From Agromyces sp. LHK192 (lineage in GTDB: Bacteria; Actinomycetota; Actinomycetes; Actinomycetales; Microbacteriaceae): a stretch of 64,000 nucleotides of DNA. This document shows positions 1-8,197 of this stretch, in pieces (the first letter of the stretch is position 1; each line of letters begins with the position of its first letter). The notes beneath the pieces were generated by a model, which saw only the letters and a program-made list of their open reading frames with translations, was not told the origin of the DNA and searched no databases. Location: NCBI RefSeq assembly GCF_004006235.1, contig NZ_CP034753.1, positions 992,001 to 1,056,000 of the forward strand, written 5' to 3'. The position numbers and the translations under genes were made by a program.

Positions 1-30
1 GTGCGACGCAGGTCGGTGAGCGCGCTGTGA
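1..30 (+). CDS. 3' end of upstream gene, probably FecCD-type permease
   Basis: The first ten codons of the window form an open frame ending in TGA (28-30). The next gene starts at GTG 27 inside this stop (GTGA overlap), which implies translational coupling. FecCD importers usually have two permease genes in tandem before the ATPase. The visible tail (RRRSVSAL) fits a positively charged cytoplasmic end, so this is probably the first permease. Identity is inferred only from position. Confidence 0.5.
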   Translation: MRRRSVSAL

Positions 31-1148
31 CCGGCACCGGCTTCAGCCCCAGCCCCGGCTCCGGCCCCGCCCTCGCGGACCGTCCCGAACCCGACCGCCC
101 GACCCTCGACCGCGGCTACCGGGCCATGCGCCTGCGCACCCCCCGAGGCGGTTTCGGCACCGTCATCGGGGTGCGCCACGTCGTCGTGGTCGCAGCGCTC
201 CTCCTCATCGCCTCGGCGGTGGGGGTCGTCAGCCTCGGTACGGGCGACTTCGCCGTGCCGGTCGGCGACGTCATCGCGACGCTGTTCGGCGGCGGGGACC
301 GCCGGTCGCAGCTCGTGGTGCTCGACTGGCGGATGCCGCGCGTCGCGCTCGCGCTGATGCTGGGCGCGGCGCTCGGGGCATCCGGTGCGATCTTCCAGTC
401 GCTCACCCGCAACCCGCTCGGCAGCCCCGACATCATCGGATTCGACGCGGGCGCGTTCACGGGCGCGCTGATCGTGATCACGACCGTCGGAACCGGCTAC
501 CTCGCGACCGCTGCGGGCGCGCTCGGCGGCGGCCTGGCCGCGGCGGTCGTCGTGTACCTGCTGGCGTACCGGCGGGGGTTCCACGGGTTCCGGCTCATCA
601 TCGTCGGCATCGCCGTGGCGTCGATGCTGGCCTCGGTGAACACCTGGCTGCTGCTCGTCAACGACCAGATGTTCGCGATGGCCGCGGCCGCATGGGGTGC
701 AGGTTCCCTGAACATCGTGGGCTGGGAGCAGGCGGTCCCGGCAGCGGGCGTGCTGCTGGTGCTCTGGGCCGTCACCGCCTCGCTCGCCCGCTCGATGCAC
801 GTGCTCGAGCTCGGCGACGACGCCGCGACCGCGCTCGGCGTGAACGTGCGACGTCGCCGCCTCGCCCTCGTGGTGGTCGGCGTCGCCCTGACCGCGACTG
901 CGACGGCCGCGGCCGGGCCGATCGCGTTCATCGCGCTCGCGGCGCCCCAGCTCGCGCGTCGCCTCACCCGGTCGGCGGGCGTCACGATCGCCGCGTCGGC
1001 GGCGATGGGCGCGGTGCTGCTCTCGGCGAGCGACTTCGTCGCGCAGCATGCGTTCTCGCCCCTGCAACTGCCCGTCGGCATCATCACGGTGAGCGTCGGC
1101 GGCCTCTACCTGATCTGGCTGCTCATCATGGAGGTGCGGCGACGATGA
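27..1148 (+). CDS. Fe3+-siderophore ABC transporter permease, FecCD/FepG type
   Basis: A 373-residue polytopic membrane protein of the BtuC/FecCD family, the channel of a ferric-siderophore importer. After a ~50-residue polar N-terminus come about nine hydrophobic helices. Family landmarks visible are DWRMPRVALALMLGAALGASGAIFQSLTRNPLGSPD, split as DWRMPR and QSLTRNPLGSPD near residues 100-135, and the ATPase-contact stretch GPIAFIALAAPQLARRL near 290-310. The start GTG overlaps the stop of the preceding gene, and its own stop overlaps the next start (ATGA), so it sits in a tight operon with the ATPase. The partner binding protein lies outside the window. Confidence 0.93.
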   Translation: MTGTGFSPSPGSGPALADRPEPDRPTLDRGYRAMRLRTPRGGFGTVIGVRHVVVVAALLLIASAVGVVSLGTGDFAVPVGDVIATLFGGGDRRSQLVVLDWRMPRVALALMLGAALGASGAIFQSLTRNPLGSPDIIGFDAGAFTGALIVITTVGTGYLATAAGALGGGLAAAVVVYLLAYRRGFHGFRLIIVGIAVASMLASVNTWLLLVNDQMFAMAAAAWGAGSLNIVGWEQAVPAAGVLLVLWAVTASLARSMHVLELGDDAATALGVNVRRRRLALVVVGVALTATATAAAGPIAFIALAAPQLARRLTRSAGVTIAASAAMGAVLLSASDFVAQHAFSPLQLPVGIITVSVGGLYLIWLLIMEVRRR

Positions 1149-2047
1149 CGGATGTCTCGACCCGAACGGATGCCGCGAGCGCGGCGTCGTCCGCCGACGC
1201 TGCATCGCCCTCGGGCGCGGTGGCGTCCGCGAGTGCTGCGGAGGCCTCCGCGACTCCCGTCGGCGCGCGCCTCGCCGCCGACGCGGTCACGCTCGGCTAC
1301 GACCGACGGGTGATCGCGCAGGACCTCAGCGTCGAGATCCCGACCGGGTCGTTCACGGTCGTGATCGGGCCGAACGCGTGCGGCAAGTCGACCCTGCTCC
1401 GTGCGCTCGCGCGGGTCATGGCTCCCGCGGCCGGCACGATCGTGCTCGACGGCAGGTCGATCTCGTCGTACCCGCCGAAGGAGGTCGCGCGCCGGCTCGG
1501 ACTCCTGCCGCAGACGTCGATCGCGCCCGAGGGCATCACCGTCGCCGACCTCGTCGCCCGCGGTCGGCACCCGCACCAGGGCGTGTTCCGGCAGTGGACC
1601 GCGGCCGACGAACAGGCCGTCCTCGACGCGCTCGACGCCACCAACACGACCGGACTGTCGGGCCGGCTCGTCGAGGAGCTCTCGGGCGGGCAGCGCCAGC
1701 GCGTCTGGGTCGCCATGGTGCTCGCGCAGCAGACGCCGATCATGCTGCTCGACGAGCCGACCACCTTCCTCGACATCGCCCACCAGTACGAGCTGCTCGA
1801 ACTGCTGCGGGGCCTCCACGCGGCCGGCGATCGCACGCTCGTCGCCGTGCTGCACGACCTGAACCAGGCCGCGCGCTACGCCGACCACCTCATCGTCATG
1901 CGCGACGGTGAGGTGGTGGCGACCGGCGACCCGACGGAGGTGCTTACCGCGGACCTCGTCGAGGACGTCTTCGGCCTGCCCTGCACGATCATCCCCGACC
2001 CGCACACGGGCACCCCGCTGGTGGTGCCGCGGCCGGTCGTCGAGTAG
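1145..2047 (+). CDS. Fe3+-siderophore ABC transporter ATP-binding protein, FepC type
   Basis: A 300-residue ATPase that energises the FecCD permeases. The start ATG overlaps the permease stop (ATGA); longer upstream open frame exists but is not supported by context. Motifs: Walker A GPNACGKS (residues 75-82), signature LSGGQRQR, Walker B IMLLDEPTTFLD, H-loop VLHDLNQ. GPNACGKST is characteristic of the FepC/FhuC branch. The first ~40 residues are Ala/Ser-rich and probably disordered, longer than usual for the family. Translation ends just before a dispersed repeat shared with the convergent GH2 gene. Confidence 0.93.
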   Translation: MTDVSTRTDAASAASSADAASPSGAVASASAAEASATPVGARLAADAVTLGYDRRVIAQDLSVEIPTGSFTVVIGPNACGKSTLLRALARVMAPAAGTIVLDGRSISSYPPKEVARRLGLLPQTSIAPEGITVADLVARGRHPHQGVFRQWTAADEQAVLDALDATNTTGLSGRLVEELSGGQRQRVWVAMVLAQQTPIMLLDEPTTFLDIAHQYELLELLRGLHAAGDRTLVAVLHDLNQAARYADHLIVMRDGEVVATGDPTEVLTADLVEDVFGLPCTIIPDPHTGTPLVVPRPVVE

Positions 2048-2096
2048 CGGAGCGGATGCCCCGTCCGGTGGTCGAGTAGCGGAGCGTATCGAGACC
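2039..2096. repeat. duplicated 16-bp repeat in convergent intergenic gap
   Basis: GTCGAGTAGCGGAGCG occurs at 2039-2054 (over the ATPase stop) and again at 2071-2086. The second copy continues as GTATCGAGACC, so GGTCGAGTAGC and GTATCGAGACC form an imperfect inverted repeat (2070-2096) between two convergent genes. It may act as a bidirectional terminator. From memory, near-identical segments are common between genes in Microbacteriaceae; this was not checked. Confidence 0.55.
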
Positions 2097-2111
2097 CCCG
2101 AACGCGTCCCG

Positions 2112-5100
2112 TCAGTGACGTCGCACCGAGACGACGAAGGGCTCGCTCGCGGTCGAACCGCTCGCGTTCCGGAACTCGACCACGTAGCGGTGGTCGCCGG
2201 GCGCGCGATCGGCGAGCGGGATGCTCGCGCGCTGCGCGCCCGGCGAGGCCGCCGCCAGCGCTCCATCCGCCACCAGGACGTCGTCCTCGTACAGGCGGTA
2301 GGCCGTCGCGTTGGTGCCCCACCACAGGTCGGCCGTGACGAGGTAGTCGCCGTCGCCGTCCCAGTTGTCGCTGCTGAGCACGGGCCGGCCCGGCGAGGCA
2401 TCCGTCACCTGCACGGTGAGCGGCTCGACGCGCGTCACGCCCTTCGAGTTCTCGAGCTCGCCGGTGTACTGGTAGACGCCGTTGCGGAGCCCGTGGATCT
2501 CGACCGACGCCGACTGGGCGGCCGGGGTGCCCCAGGTGAGGGGGACGGTCGCGACCAGCTCGCCGTTCTCGTAGAGCCGGAACGTCGTCGCGTTCTCGCC
2601 CCACCACAGGTCCATGCCGATCCGGAACGATCCGTCGCGCAACCCGGTGTCCCAGCCGTCGTCCGAGGAGAGGACCGCCTGCCCGGGGGCTGCGATCGCC
2701 CCGTCGACGGCCACGGTCGCGACCGTGAGCGTCGCGGTCGCGGTGCCCGTCCAGCCGTCGGCGTCGGTCTCGGTGGCGACCACGTCGACGTACGATCCCG
2801 CCGCGAGCGGAGCGTCGCCCCGGGCGGCCCAGGTGAGGTCGGCGGCCACCGTCGCGCGGCCGAGCTCCGTGCCGTCGGCGGCGCGGACCACGACCGTGTT
2901 GCCCTCGGCCGTGCCCCGACCGGTGATCGCGTCCGCGGTACCGATCGTCTGCGCGGCGAAGGCCGGGCTCGGAGCGCTCGGGAGGTCGTTCCCGACGTCG
3001 GTGAACCGGACCGCCGATGCGCGGAGGAAGCCGCCGACCCCCTTCAGCGCGACCGTCGGCCGGTGATCCGCGTCGAACTCGAACTCGCCGAGCGCGACCC
3101 AGCCGCCGCCGCGCTCGACCTGGTCGATCGCGACCTCCGTGGGTCCGTCGGCCGTCGTCACCGTGTACGTCGCGTTCGTCGTGCTGATGCTGTTGGACGG
3201 CAGCGCGACCTCGACCAGCTGACGGGTCGGCTGCTCGAGCGCAGGCCCCGTCCAGGTGGCCGTGGCGCCCGCGGACCCGGCGAGCTCGGCGTAGACCGAG
3301 GCGTACCCGCCCGGTGCGGTGAGCGAGCTGGCCGACCACGTGCCGGTCGTGCGGAACGGGACCGAGCCGTCGGCGCGAGGTGCCTTCTCCCCGATGGTGA
3401 CCACGATCGGGCACCGCGGCTCGCCGGGCACCGTGACCGGCTCCGACGGCGCCGAGACGGACGACCCGAGGATGGCGGCGACCGTGTAGGAGCCCGGGCG
3501 CTCGCCGATGCGCCCCAGGGCGTGCTCGGCGCCGATCACCGTGGTCGAGGCGGTCGAGCCGCACGCGTTGCGCGACACGATGTAGCCGTCGGCGCCCGAA
3601 TCGTCCCAGGCGAGGAACGCGTCGTCGGTGCGGTTCCCGACGCGGACGTTCGCCGGCACGGATGCCTCGCCGCCGGGTCGTTCCGCGCTCGTGCGCACCG
3701 TGCCCGACCAGATGGGCGACGTGCCCGCCTCGCCCTGCGCGGCGACGGTGACCGCGTACTCGCGGTCGGGGGCCAGCCCGGCGATCGGGATCAGGTCGAT
3801 GCCCGAGCGCTCCACCGCGAAGTCGGCGTCGACCGACTCGCCCGTCACGGTCACGAGGTAGCGCTCCGTGCGGTTCGACGGCCGCAGCACGATGGCGGCG
3901 TCGTGGATCCCCCCGACGAGCCCGCGCACCTGGAGCGGGGGAGCGTCCGACCCGGCGCCGAGCGGCGTGACCCGAAGGCCCTCGCTCCACTCGGAGACCG
4001 GTTCGCCCGCCGCGTCGACCTCCCGGATCCTGACGTCGACCGCGGCCCCGGGTTCGAGGCCGTCGATCCGCGTGCTCGGGCGGTTGGCGGTGCGGTGGGT
4101 CGCGGACTCCGCTCCCGACTCCGCGTCGGTGACGCGCACCTCGAACGAGCCGTTCCGGGTCTGGCTCGAGTACCCGAGCACGAGGCCGCCGTCCACGGGC
4201 TCCGCGTGGATCGCCTTGGGCGGCAGCGCGAGGGTGCCCGCGGTCGTCGCCGTGACGTCGTCGGCCGGTCCGGGCCGGCCGTCGCTCCCGACCGCCGAGA
4301 CGGTGACGGCGTACTCGACGCCGGTCGCGAGTCCGGCGAGGTCGGCGAAGGTCTCGCGAGTGGTCACCGTGGTCGCCGTGCCGTCGGGCGCGGTCGCGAC
4401 CACCCGGTAGCGCCCGATGCCCGCGGTGTCGTCGAAGCGGACCCGGAGCCCCGTGCTCGCCGCCACCACCTCGCGGATCTCGGGGGCTGCGGGTGCAGCG
4501 GCATCCGCCACCGAGACGGCGACCTCGTACCCGGTGGGTGAGAGGAGGGTGGCTCGCACCCGGGTCGCGGCGTCCTGCGCGTCCCAGGCGACCGGCACCT
4601 CGAACGCGGGCGCGCCCGGTTCGAGGTCGGGCAGGTCGACGAGCGTGCCGCCCACGACGGCGCCGGTGTCGTCGAACGCCTGCAGCGTCACCCGGTAACC
4701 GCGCAGGATGTTGCCCGGCCCGTCGGCCGGGACGGCGCCGGACGGGGTGATCGACACGACGCCGAGCCCGCCTCCCGCGGCCACCGCGACATCGCCCAGG
4801 GCGAATGCGCGCACGGGCGCGTTCGCCGACTGCGTCTCGTCGTACGCCGCCTTGAGCCGGCCCCAGACGTCGACGTTGCCCCAGCCGCGGACGAGGTTCT
4901 CGCTCGAGCCGCTGAACTCGCTGCGGTAGTCGTTGAAGGTCCACTGCGACCACCCGAACACGAACGGCCGGCTCTCGAACGTCTGCGCGGTCGTGTCGGC
5001 GCCCGTCGAGAAGTCGAGCCACTCGCGCCGCGTCGGGAAGCTGAAGCTGTCGGGGCTGTACTCCGAGATGAACATCGGCTTGTCGGGGTACAGGGCGTGC

Positions 5101-7325
5101 ACCTTGTCGGTGGCGCCCGCGAAGTTGCCGTAGAGGTTGATGCTCACGAAGTCCATGAACTGCGTGCCGTCCTGTGCCGGGGCGCTCACGAACTCGGCCT
5201 TGTTGTTCGCGTGCGTGACGAACCGCCCGGGGTCGATCTCGTGCGAGTAGTCCGCCATGATGCGCAGGAACTCGCGGCCCTCCCACGATCGCGACTCGAT
5301 CTCGTTGGCGACCGAATGCGCGAACACCGAGGCGTGGTTGAAGTCGCGTTCGACCATCTCGCGGAACTCCTGCTGGATCTGCGGGATGTCGTGCACGAGG
5401 TCGCGCGCGCCGCCCCACACGGGGACCTCGTCGATGAGCAGCATCCCGATCTCGTCCGCGTAGTCGAGCAGCTCGGGAGCCTGCGCGTAGTGCATGATCC
5501 GCGCGAGGTTCAGGCCCGAGGCCTTCATGCGGTCGAGGTCGCGGCGAACGAGCCACGTCGGCTCGACGTTGCCGTTGGCCGGGTCGTCGGACACGCGGTT
5601 CGCGCCCGCGAGCTTGAGGACCTCGCCGTTGAGCCGCATGGTCGTGCCGTCGATCTCGAACGTCCGGATGCCGAATCGGTCGCTCTGCGCGGCATCGTCG
5701 ACGTCGACGGGGGAGTCGAGCGACACGTCGAGCCGGTACAGGTTCGGGTCGTCCATGCTCCAGAGCTGGAACGCGCCGGGTGCGAGGTCGGCGGCGAGCA
5801 CCGCCTGCGCCGAGCCGCCGGCGGGCACCTCGACCTCGGCGTGCAGGCCGTCGGCGACGGTCGACCCGGTCGCCGCATCCGTGATCCGGCCGCGCAGCGA
5901 GACGGAGCGCGCCTCGTCGCCCGCGTTCTGAAGGAACACCGTGGATGCCACGTGCGCGGTCCCGGCCGCGAGATCGGGGGTCGCGACGATCTGCTGGCGG
6001 TCGATGACGACCTGGCCGGTCTTCACGAGTTCGACCGAGCGCGACATGCCGCCCCACGACCACCACGCGCCCTGCTGGAACGAGTTGTCGGCTCGCACGA
6101 CCAGGGTGTTCTCGCCATCGACCAGATAGTCGGTCACGTCGAACTCGAACGGGGTGTAGCCGCCGGTGTGCGCTCCCAGTCGGGCGCCGTTGAGCCAGAC
6201 CGTGGCGGTGTCGTACACGGCGCCGAAGCGGATGCTGGCGCGTTCGCCCGCGGCCGCGCTCAGGGAACCGGGTTCGAAGGTGCGGCGGTACCAGCCGTTG
6301 CCCTCGTACCGGCCGTACCGGTCGTGGACGCTCCAGTTGCCGGGGACCGACAGTGTGTCCCAGTCGGACACGTCGGTCGCCGGCTCGTGCCAGCCCTCGG
6401 CGACGCCGTCCACGTCGGGGGCGTCGGGGTCGCTCGCCCGGGCGAGGTCCTCGGCCCTGAAGGCCCAGTCGCCGTCGAGGGAGATGCGCGACCGGCCGGC
6501 CGTGATCTCGTGGCCGGGACGGTCGCCGGTGGTCGCGGTGGCGGGGATCCACTCGCCGTCGCCGCTCACCTCGCCGTCGCCGGGCGCCGGATCGGGCTCG
6601 ACGCCGGGCTCGGCCGGCGGTACCCAGGGGCAGCCGGCGGGATCGGTCGGGTGCCCGGCGGGCACCGACTCCAGCGGGTCGATCGAGACCGGCCCGAAGG
6701 CGACGCGGCTCCGATATGCGCCGAAGCCGAAGGTGCCTCCGGCTGTCGGTGACGCGACCGCGGCGAGGAGCGCACCGTCGGCGTAGACGGCGGTGATGCC
6801 CGCCGCGCGCCGGATGACGAGCTCGACCCATTCGCCCGGGGCGACGGGCGACCCGCCCTCGCACACGAAGGCGCCGGTGATCGGCTTCGAGATCCGGAAG
6901 CCGGCGCGGTCGTCGTCGAACGAGGTGAGCTGGGGGCTGATGCCGGTGCTCTTCCAGTTGACGGTGTCGCGCAGGTCGAGCATGACGGTGACGGTGCCCT
7001 GGGGTCCGATCTCGTCCACGCGCACGTGCGTGCGCAGCTCGTACGCGTCGGGGAGCGTCAGCGCATCGGCCGGGCGGATGTACCGACCGGCCGACTGCGC
7101 GAGCGTGTCGACGGCGATCGTGCCGCCCTCGGAGCTCCATTCGTCGATCGAACCGGTGACGGCCGTCCAGCCGGTCAGGCCGCCGGCGAAGGTCGAGAGG
7201 TGCACGGACCCCGGCCCGATCGGCCCGGGGCCGTCGAGCGCGGATGCGGACGTGACCCCGACCGCTGGGAGCAGGACTGCGGAAACGGACGCCGCCGCGA
7301 GGCGGAGGGTGGTTGACGGCCGCAC
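2112..7325 (-). CDS. secreted multidomain glycoside hydrolase family 2 protein
   Basis: A 1737-residue exported beta-glycosidase of the GH2 clan. Start GTG 7325 has AAGGAG five bases upstream and is followed by a Sec signal peptide (cleavage near ASA-LDG, residue 29). Order: concanavalin/LamG-like domain (~40-210), acidic Pro-rich linker (~235-260), GH2 sugar-binding domain (~278-445), Ig-like domain (~445-560), GH2 TIM barrel (~570-810) with acid/base E675 in HSVANEIES and nucleophile E755 in FISEYS, Ig and FN3 modules, golvesin-C-like domain (~1312-1442), bacterial Ig domain (~1450-1535), and two tandem ChiA-N-like repeats (~1543-1737) sharing DLWWG-NAT-RLYE. No LPXTG or membrane anchor is visible. 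It closes the minus-strand sugar-uptake locus. The substrate (beta-galactoside, glucuronide or mannoside) cannot be told from sequence. Confidence 0.9.
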   Translation of the reverse strand: MRPSTTLRLAAASVSAVLLPAVGVTSASALDGPGPIGPGSVHLSTFAGGLTGWTAVTGSIDEWSSEGGTIAVDTLAQSAGRYIRPADALTLPDAYELRTHVRVDEIGPQGTVTVMLDLRDTVNWKSTGISPQLTSFDDDRAGFRISKPITGAFVCEGGSPVAPGEWVELVIRRAAGITAVYADGALLAAVASPTAGGTFGFGAYRSRVAFGPVSIDPLESVPAGHPTDPAGCPWVPPAEPGVEPDPAPGDGEVSGDGEWIPATATTGDRPGHEITAGRSRISLDGDWAFRAEDLARASDPDAPDVDGVAEGWHEPATDVSDWDTLSVPGNWSVHDRYGRYEGNGWYRRTFEPGSLSAAAGERASIRFGAVYDTATVWLNGARLGAHTGGYTPFEFDVTDYLVDGENTLVVRADNSFQQGAWWSWGGMSRSVELVKTGQVVIDRQQIVATPDLAAGTAHVASTVFLQNAGDEARSVSLRGRITDAATGSTVADGLHAEVEVPAGGSAQAVLAADLAPGAFQLWSMDDPNLYRLDVSLDSPVDVDDAAQSDRFGIRTFEIDGTTMRLNGEVLKLAGANRVSDDPANGNVEPTWLVRRDLDRMKASGLNLARIMHYAQAPELLDYADEIGMLLIDEVPVWGGARDLVHDIPQIQQEFREMVERDFNHASVFAHSVANEIESRSWEGREFLRIMADYSHEIDPGRFVTHANNKAEFVSAPAQDGTQFMDFVSINLYGNFAGATDKVHALYPDKPMFISEYSPDSFSFPTRREWLDFSTGADTTAQTFESRPFVFGWSQWTFNDYRSEFSGSSENLVRGWGNVDVWGRLKAAYDETQSANAPVRAFALGDVAVAAGGGLGVVSITPSGAVPADGPGNILRGYRVTLQAFDDTGAVVGGTLVDLPDLEPGAPAFEVPVAWDAQDAATRVRATLLSPTGYEVAVSVADAAAPAAPEIREVVAASTGLRVRFDDTAGIGRYRVVATAPDGTATTVTTRETFADLAGLATGVEYAVTVSAVGSDGRPGPADDVTATTAGTLALPPKAIHAEPVDGGLVLGYSSQTRNGSFEVRVTDAESGAESATHRTANRPSTRIDGLEPGAAVDVRIREVDAAGEPVSEWSEGLRVTPLGAGSDAPPLQVRGLVGGIHDAAIVLRPSNRTERYLVTVTGESVDADFAVERSGIDLIPIAGLAPDREYAVTVAAQGEAGTSPIWSGTVRTSAERPGGEASVPANVRVGNRTDDAFLAWDDSGADGYIVSRNACGSTASTTVIGAEHALGRIGERPGSYTVAAILGSSVSAPSEPVTVPGEPRCPIVVTIGEKAPRADGSVPFRTTGTWSASSLTAPGGYASVYAELAGSAGATATWTGPALEQPTRQLVEVALPSNSISTTNATYTVTTADGPTEVAIDQVERGGGWVALGEFEFDADHRPTVALKGVGGFLRASAVRFTDVGNDLPSAPSPAFAAQTIGTADAITGRGTAEGNTVVVRAADGTELGRATVAADLTWAARGDAPLAAGSYVDVVATETDADGWTGTATATLTVATVAVDGAIAAPGQAVLSSDDGWDTGLRDGSFRIGMDLWWGENATTFRLYENGELVATVPLTWGTPAAQSASVEIHGLRNGVYQYTGELENSKGVTRVEPLTVQVTDASPGRPVLSSDNWDGDGDYLVTADLWWGTNATAYRLYEDDVLVADGALAAASPGAQRASIPLADRAPGDHRYVVEFRNASGSTASEPFVVSVRRH

Positions 7326-7431
7326 GGAATCTCCTTCGAATCGTCGGGCGACGCCGAAGTTAGCGCACGGAGCGCATGGCGGCAACGCTCTCCGCAAAGC
7401 CGATGCGAAAAAAGCGTGCGACGTGCCCTGA

Positions 7432-7460
7432 CGGCATGGTGCATGCCGAAGAGGCATGCA
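7432..7460. promoter_or_regulatory. overlapping palindromes upstream of the GH2 gene
   Basis: In the 200-bp gap between the TetR gene and the GH2 gene, GGCATG/CATGCC half-sites alternate. CGGCATG-GTG-CATGCCG (7432-7448) is a perfect inverted repeat, and TGCATGCC-GAAGA-GGCATGCA (7440-7460) is a second perfect one sharing the middle half-site. This looks like a two-dimer operator, most simply for the adjacent TetR protein. The rest of 7326-7527 shows no gene. Confidence 0.6.
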
Positions 7461-7527
7461 AGCGCCCTGACCTGTGCCAGATTCGCGTGGGTGCGTGAGG
7501 CGTCGCGCGAATGCGGCGCCCCGCGGA

Positions 7528-8163
7528 TCAGGCGCCTCGCGAGAACCGCCGGCCGCGGCGGAGGGCCGCCCGGTGCCGGCGCGCCGCGCGCATGGCGTCG
7601 AGCAGCGGCTGCGACGACGTGAGCCCGGCGAACCGCTGCTGGGCGAAGAACCCGAGGACGATCGAGACCAGCAGCTCGGCATCGGCGCGCGCATGCGATC
7701 GGCTCGGCAACCCGCCGTCGGCTTCGGGCCAGGTCGCGGCCTGGGCCGAGAACCGGGCGATCGCGAAGCGCTGCAACTCGGCGAGCGCCGCACGCGCGTC
7801 GTCGCTCGAGCGCTCGCTGACGTTCATCACCCAGAGGGCGAGCATCGCGTTGTCACCGGCTTCGGGACGGGTGGCGACGGCACGGACGGTGCGTTCGAAG
7901 AGCTGGTCGGGCCCGGACGTCGGCCTCGCGGTGGCCGCCTCGACCGCGCCCCGGGCACGCCGGATCGCCTCGACCTGGGCGGCGTCCACGAGCTCGTCCT
8001 TGCTCGCGAAGTAGTTGTAGACCATCCCGGCGCTGAATCCGGACGCGCGGATGATGTCGGTGATCGTCGTGCGCTCGATGCCGATCTCGGCGATGCAGCG
8101 CCAGGTCGCCCGGAAGAGGTCGTCGAGTCGCTCGGCACGATAGGCATCCGTCACCCGCGGCAT
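7528..8163 (-). CDS. TetR/AcrR family transcriptional regulator
   Basis: A 211-residue regulator. The N-terminal helix-turn-helix reads RTTITDIIRASGFSAGMVYNYFASKDELVDAA (residues ~32-63, split here as TDIIRASGFSAGMVYNYF and ASKDEL), typical of TetR. The C-terminal ligand domain is family-variable. It lies between the oxidoreductase and GH2 genes on the same strand. It also has its own -10-like TACGGT (8170-8175) six bases before the ATG, so it may be made from a leaderless mRNA. Palindromes at 7432-7460 are its likely operator. The inducer is unknown. Confidence 0.9.
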   Translation of the reverse strand: MPRVTDAYRAERLDDLFRATWRCIAEIGIERTTITDIIRASGFSAGMVYNYFASKDELVDAAQVEAIRRARGAVEAATARPTSGPDQLFERTVRAVATRPEAGDNAMLALWVMNVSERSSDDARAALAELQRFAIARFSAQAATWPEADGGLPSRSHARADAELLVSIVLGFFAQQRFAGLTSSQPLLDAMRAARRHRAALRRGRRFSRGA

Positions 8164-8197
8164 CCCGCAACCGTATCAAGCGGTGCGCGGGTGACGG

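Noticed and set aside
1876..7140. Very long open frames opposite to and in other frames of the GH2 gene (over 1700 codons)
   Set aside because: Their products are Arg/His/Pro/Gly-rich low-complexity chains with no motif, and third-position G/C fits only the minus frame that encodes the GH2 domains. They are by-products of high GC.
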